From contig CM034549.1 of NCBI GenBank assembly GCA_020055645.1, positions 7,130,001-7,194,000 on the forward strand: 64,000 nt of DNA, read 5' to 3'. Numbering within the stretch: position 1 is the first letter of the stretch; every line of letters starts with the position of its first letter. Below, one piece after another: positions 62,914 to 64,000 of this stretch. Under the pieces are notes generated by a model that made no database searches, was not told where the DNA came from, and saw nothing but the letters and a program-made list of their open reading frames with translations. The translations under genes were made by a program, and so were the position numbers. The stretch is from Tomocerus qinae (Eukaryota > Arthropoda > Collembola > Entomobryomorpha > Tomoceridae).

Positions 62914-64000
62914 CCTGATAGTTTCGCTACCACCAGGGAAAGTTGACTTGACAGTGGGTGATGGTCTCTGAAAGGAGAAATTAGCAAATTATCCTTGGGT
63001 CCCAGTATAATAGATTCACCATCTATAACTTTCTGGAATAATGGATACCAGGCCTGACTAGGCCAATTTGGTACAACGACAATGCCAGATACTCTTTCAG
63101 AAACAATTTTTCTGATTACCCTTGCCACCATATTAAAAGGTGGAAATGCATAAAATTTGATGCCGTCCCAGGGCACCGTGAATGCATCGACATGCACGGC
63201 ATTTGGATTAGGTTTCCAAGAAACAAATTTTTTGCACTTAGAGTTACTGTGGGTGGCAAACAGGTCTATATCTGCTGTCCCAAAATACTCGCAAATTATA
63301 TTGTAGTATTCTGGGGCCATTTCCCACTCTGAATGAACGTCTTTAATTCGCGACTGGAAGTCCGCGTCATAATTTTGCTTCGAAGGAATGTAAGAGGCCC
63401 TAATCCATATCGCTCTGAATTCGCAAAATCGCCATATACGTTTAGTCACTTCATGCAAATTTGGGAATTGTACACCACCCATTTTATTGATATACGACAC
63501 GGCAGTCGTGTTATCAATACGTAATAAGACTCTGATGTTGTTGTGATTAGCCATGAAGCTCTGCAACGCATACAATGCTGCTAACAATTCCAAAGTATTG
63601 ATATGGTATATGGACTCTATCTTATTCCACCATCCATTTGCAGTGATGCCATTACAAATGGCCCCCCAACCAGTAAGGGATGCATCACTATTAATAATGA
63701 CATCGTAAATATCTGTACGAATAGGGCTGGAACAATTTGGTAATTGTTGTTGCCACCACCGAAGATCAAATTTGCTAGTTTCAGATATTTCCAACTTTGA
63801 GTCATAGCTGTTGAATTTTTTCAGCGCTAAAAATTTATCTCTCTCCAAGGACTTAGTATACAATAAACAATAAGGTACTGCATATCTAATAGAGATGAGT
63901 AATCCTATTAAATGTGCGAGTTCCCGAATTGCTGAAGTTTTTCTCTTTAGAAAAGAGATAATTGCATTCCGTATCTTACTTCTTTTCTCCTCGGTAATAC
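62901..64000 (-). CDS. DIRS polyprotein 3' part: RT thumb, RNase H and DIRS-specific domain (partial)
   Basis: Open from the right edge to the stop at 62901. The edge segment (RELAHLIGLLISIRYAVPYC, LYTKSLERDKF) matches the connection after the DIRS reverse transcriptase. RNase H acidic residues follow in INSDASLTGWGA, NTLELLAALYAL and RIDNTTAVSYI. Next is the region typical of DIRS elements (DIDLFATHSNSKCKKFVSW, VDAFTVPWDGIKFYAFPPFN). The frame is uninterrupted in the window, unlike the recombinase. Confidence 0.88.
   Translation of the reverse strand, partial: ITEEKRSKIRNAIISFLKRKTSAIRELAHLIGLLISIRYAVPYCLLYTKSLERDKFLALKKFNSYDSKLEISETSKFDLRWWQQQLPNCSSPIRTDIYDVIINSDASLTGWGAICNGITANGWWNKIESIYHINTLELLAALYALQSFMANHNNIRVLLRIDNTTAVSYINKMGGVQFPNLHEVTKRIWRFCEFRAIWIRASYIPSKQNYDADFQSRIKDVHSEWEMAPEYYNIICEYFGTADIDLFATHSNSKCKKFVSWKPNPNAVHVDAFTVPWDGIKFYAFPPFNMVARVIRKIVSERVSGIVVVPNWPSQAWYPLFQKVIDGESIILGPKDNLLISPFRDHHPLSSQLSLVVAKLSGWLY

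Larger units (their letters stand above)
61496..64000 (-). mobile_element. DIRS-type tyrosine-recombinase retrotransposon, 3' part
   Basis: On the minus strand an RNase H/DIRS-specific frame runs in from beyond the window and overlaps a tyrosine recombinase frame by 13 bp; the element ends in complex repeats. That order (RT-RH, then YR, then inverted/direct terminal repeats, no LTR or integrase) defines DIRS-like elements. The upstream RT and gag lie outside the window. Confidence 0.85.

Overview
The window reads as nuclear DNA of an animal: AT-rich, with spliceosomal introns (GT...AG, mostly 50-120 bp, some near 1 kb) and many transposons. F-box/leucine-rich-repeat genes, a large GMC oxidoreductase and bacterial-type polyketide synthases (PKSs) that carry introns suggest an arthropod, most likely a springtail (Collembola). 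That placement is inference, not proof. Gene models were built by hand from splice sites and reading phase; where given, every exon junction was checked for phase unless stated otherwise.

Layout. 1-4843 (-): 5' part of a multidomain type I PKS (KS-AT-DH-methyltransferase, running off the left edge). 4921-6607 (-): a degenerate glycogenin-like glycosyltransferase only 77 bp upstream of the PKS and splice-compatible with it, so the two may form one fused gene. 8311-11728: a PIF/Harbinger transposon with 15-bp inverted ends, a transposase and a Myb-like protein, both frameshifted, and five GGCGCC palindromes. 16869-19641 (-): a second, short KS-AT protein (868 aa) whose AT active site is destroyed. 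23250-25397 (-): F-box/LRR protein. 27165-28468 (-): mitochondrial-looking crotonase-family protein. 31346-35508: hAT transposon with a perfect 8-bp target duplication, a frameshifted transposase and a foldback MITE in its first intron. 35744-39734 (+): ACSF2-like acyl-CoA synthetase, starting about 230 bp after the hAT insertion. 40104-49166 (-): a 1,958-aa CatSper gamma-like auxiliary subunit with a long cysteine-rich N-terminal region; one large intron holds two foldback elements. 51242-52026 (-): a 136-aa membrane-anchored or secreted protein. 55721-60160 (-): a 16-exon GMC oxidoreductase (861 aa) with a histidine-rich tail. 61496-64000: 3' end of a DIRS-type tyrosine-recombinase retrotransposon, frameshifted, with a perfect 70-bp inverted repeat.

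How the parts relate. The two PKS genes share an intron position inside the ketosynthase and probably arose by local duplication, followed by truncation of the distal copy and transposon insertion between them. The ACSF2-like synthetase and the crotonase-like enzyme both point to acyl-CoA metabolism but lie about 7 kb apart on opposite strands; nothing shows co-regulation. The other genes look like independent loci. Long stretches (11.7-16.9, 19.7-23.2, 28.5-31.3 and 52.0-55.7 kb) hold no gene that I can support.
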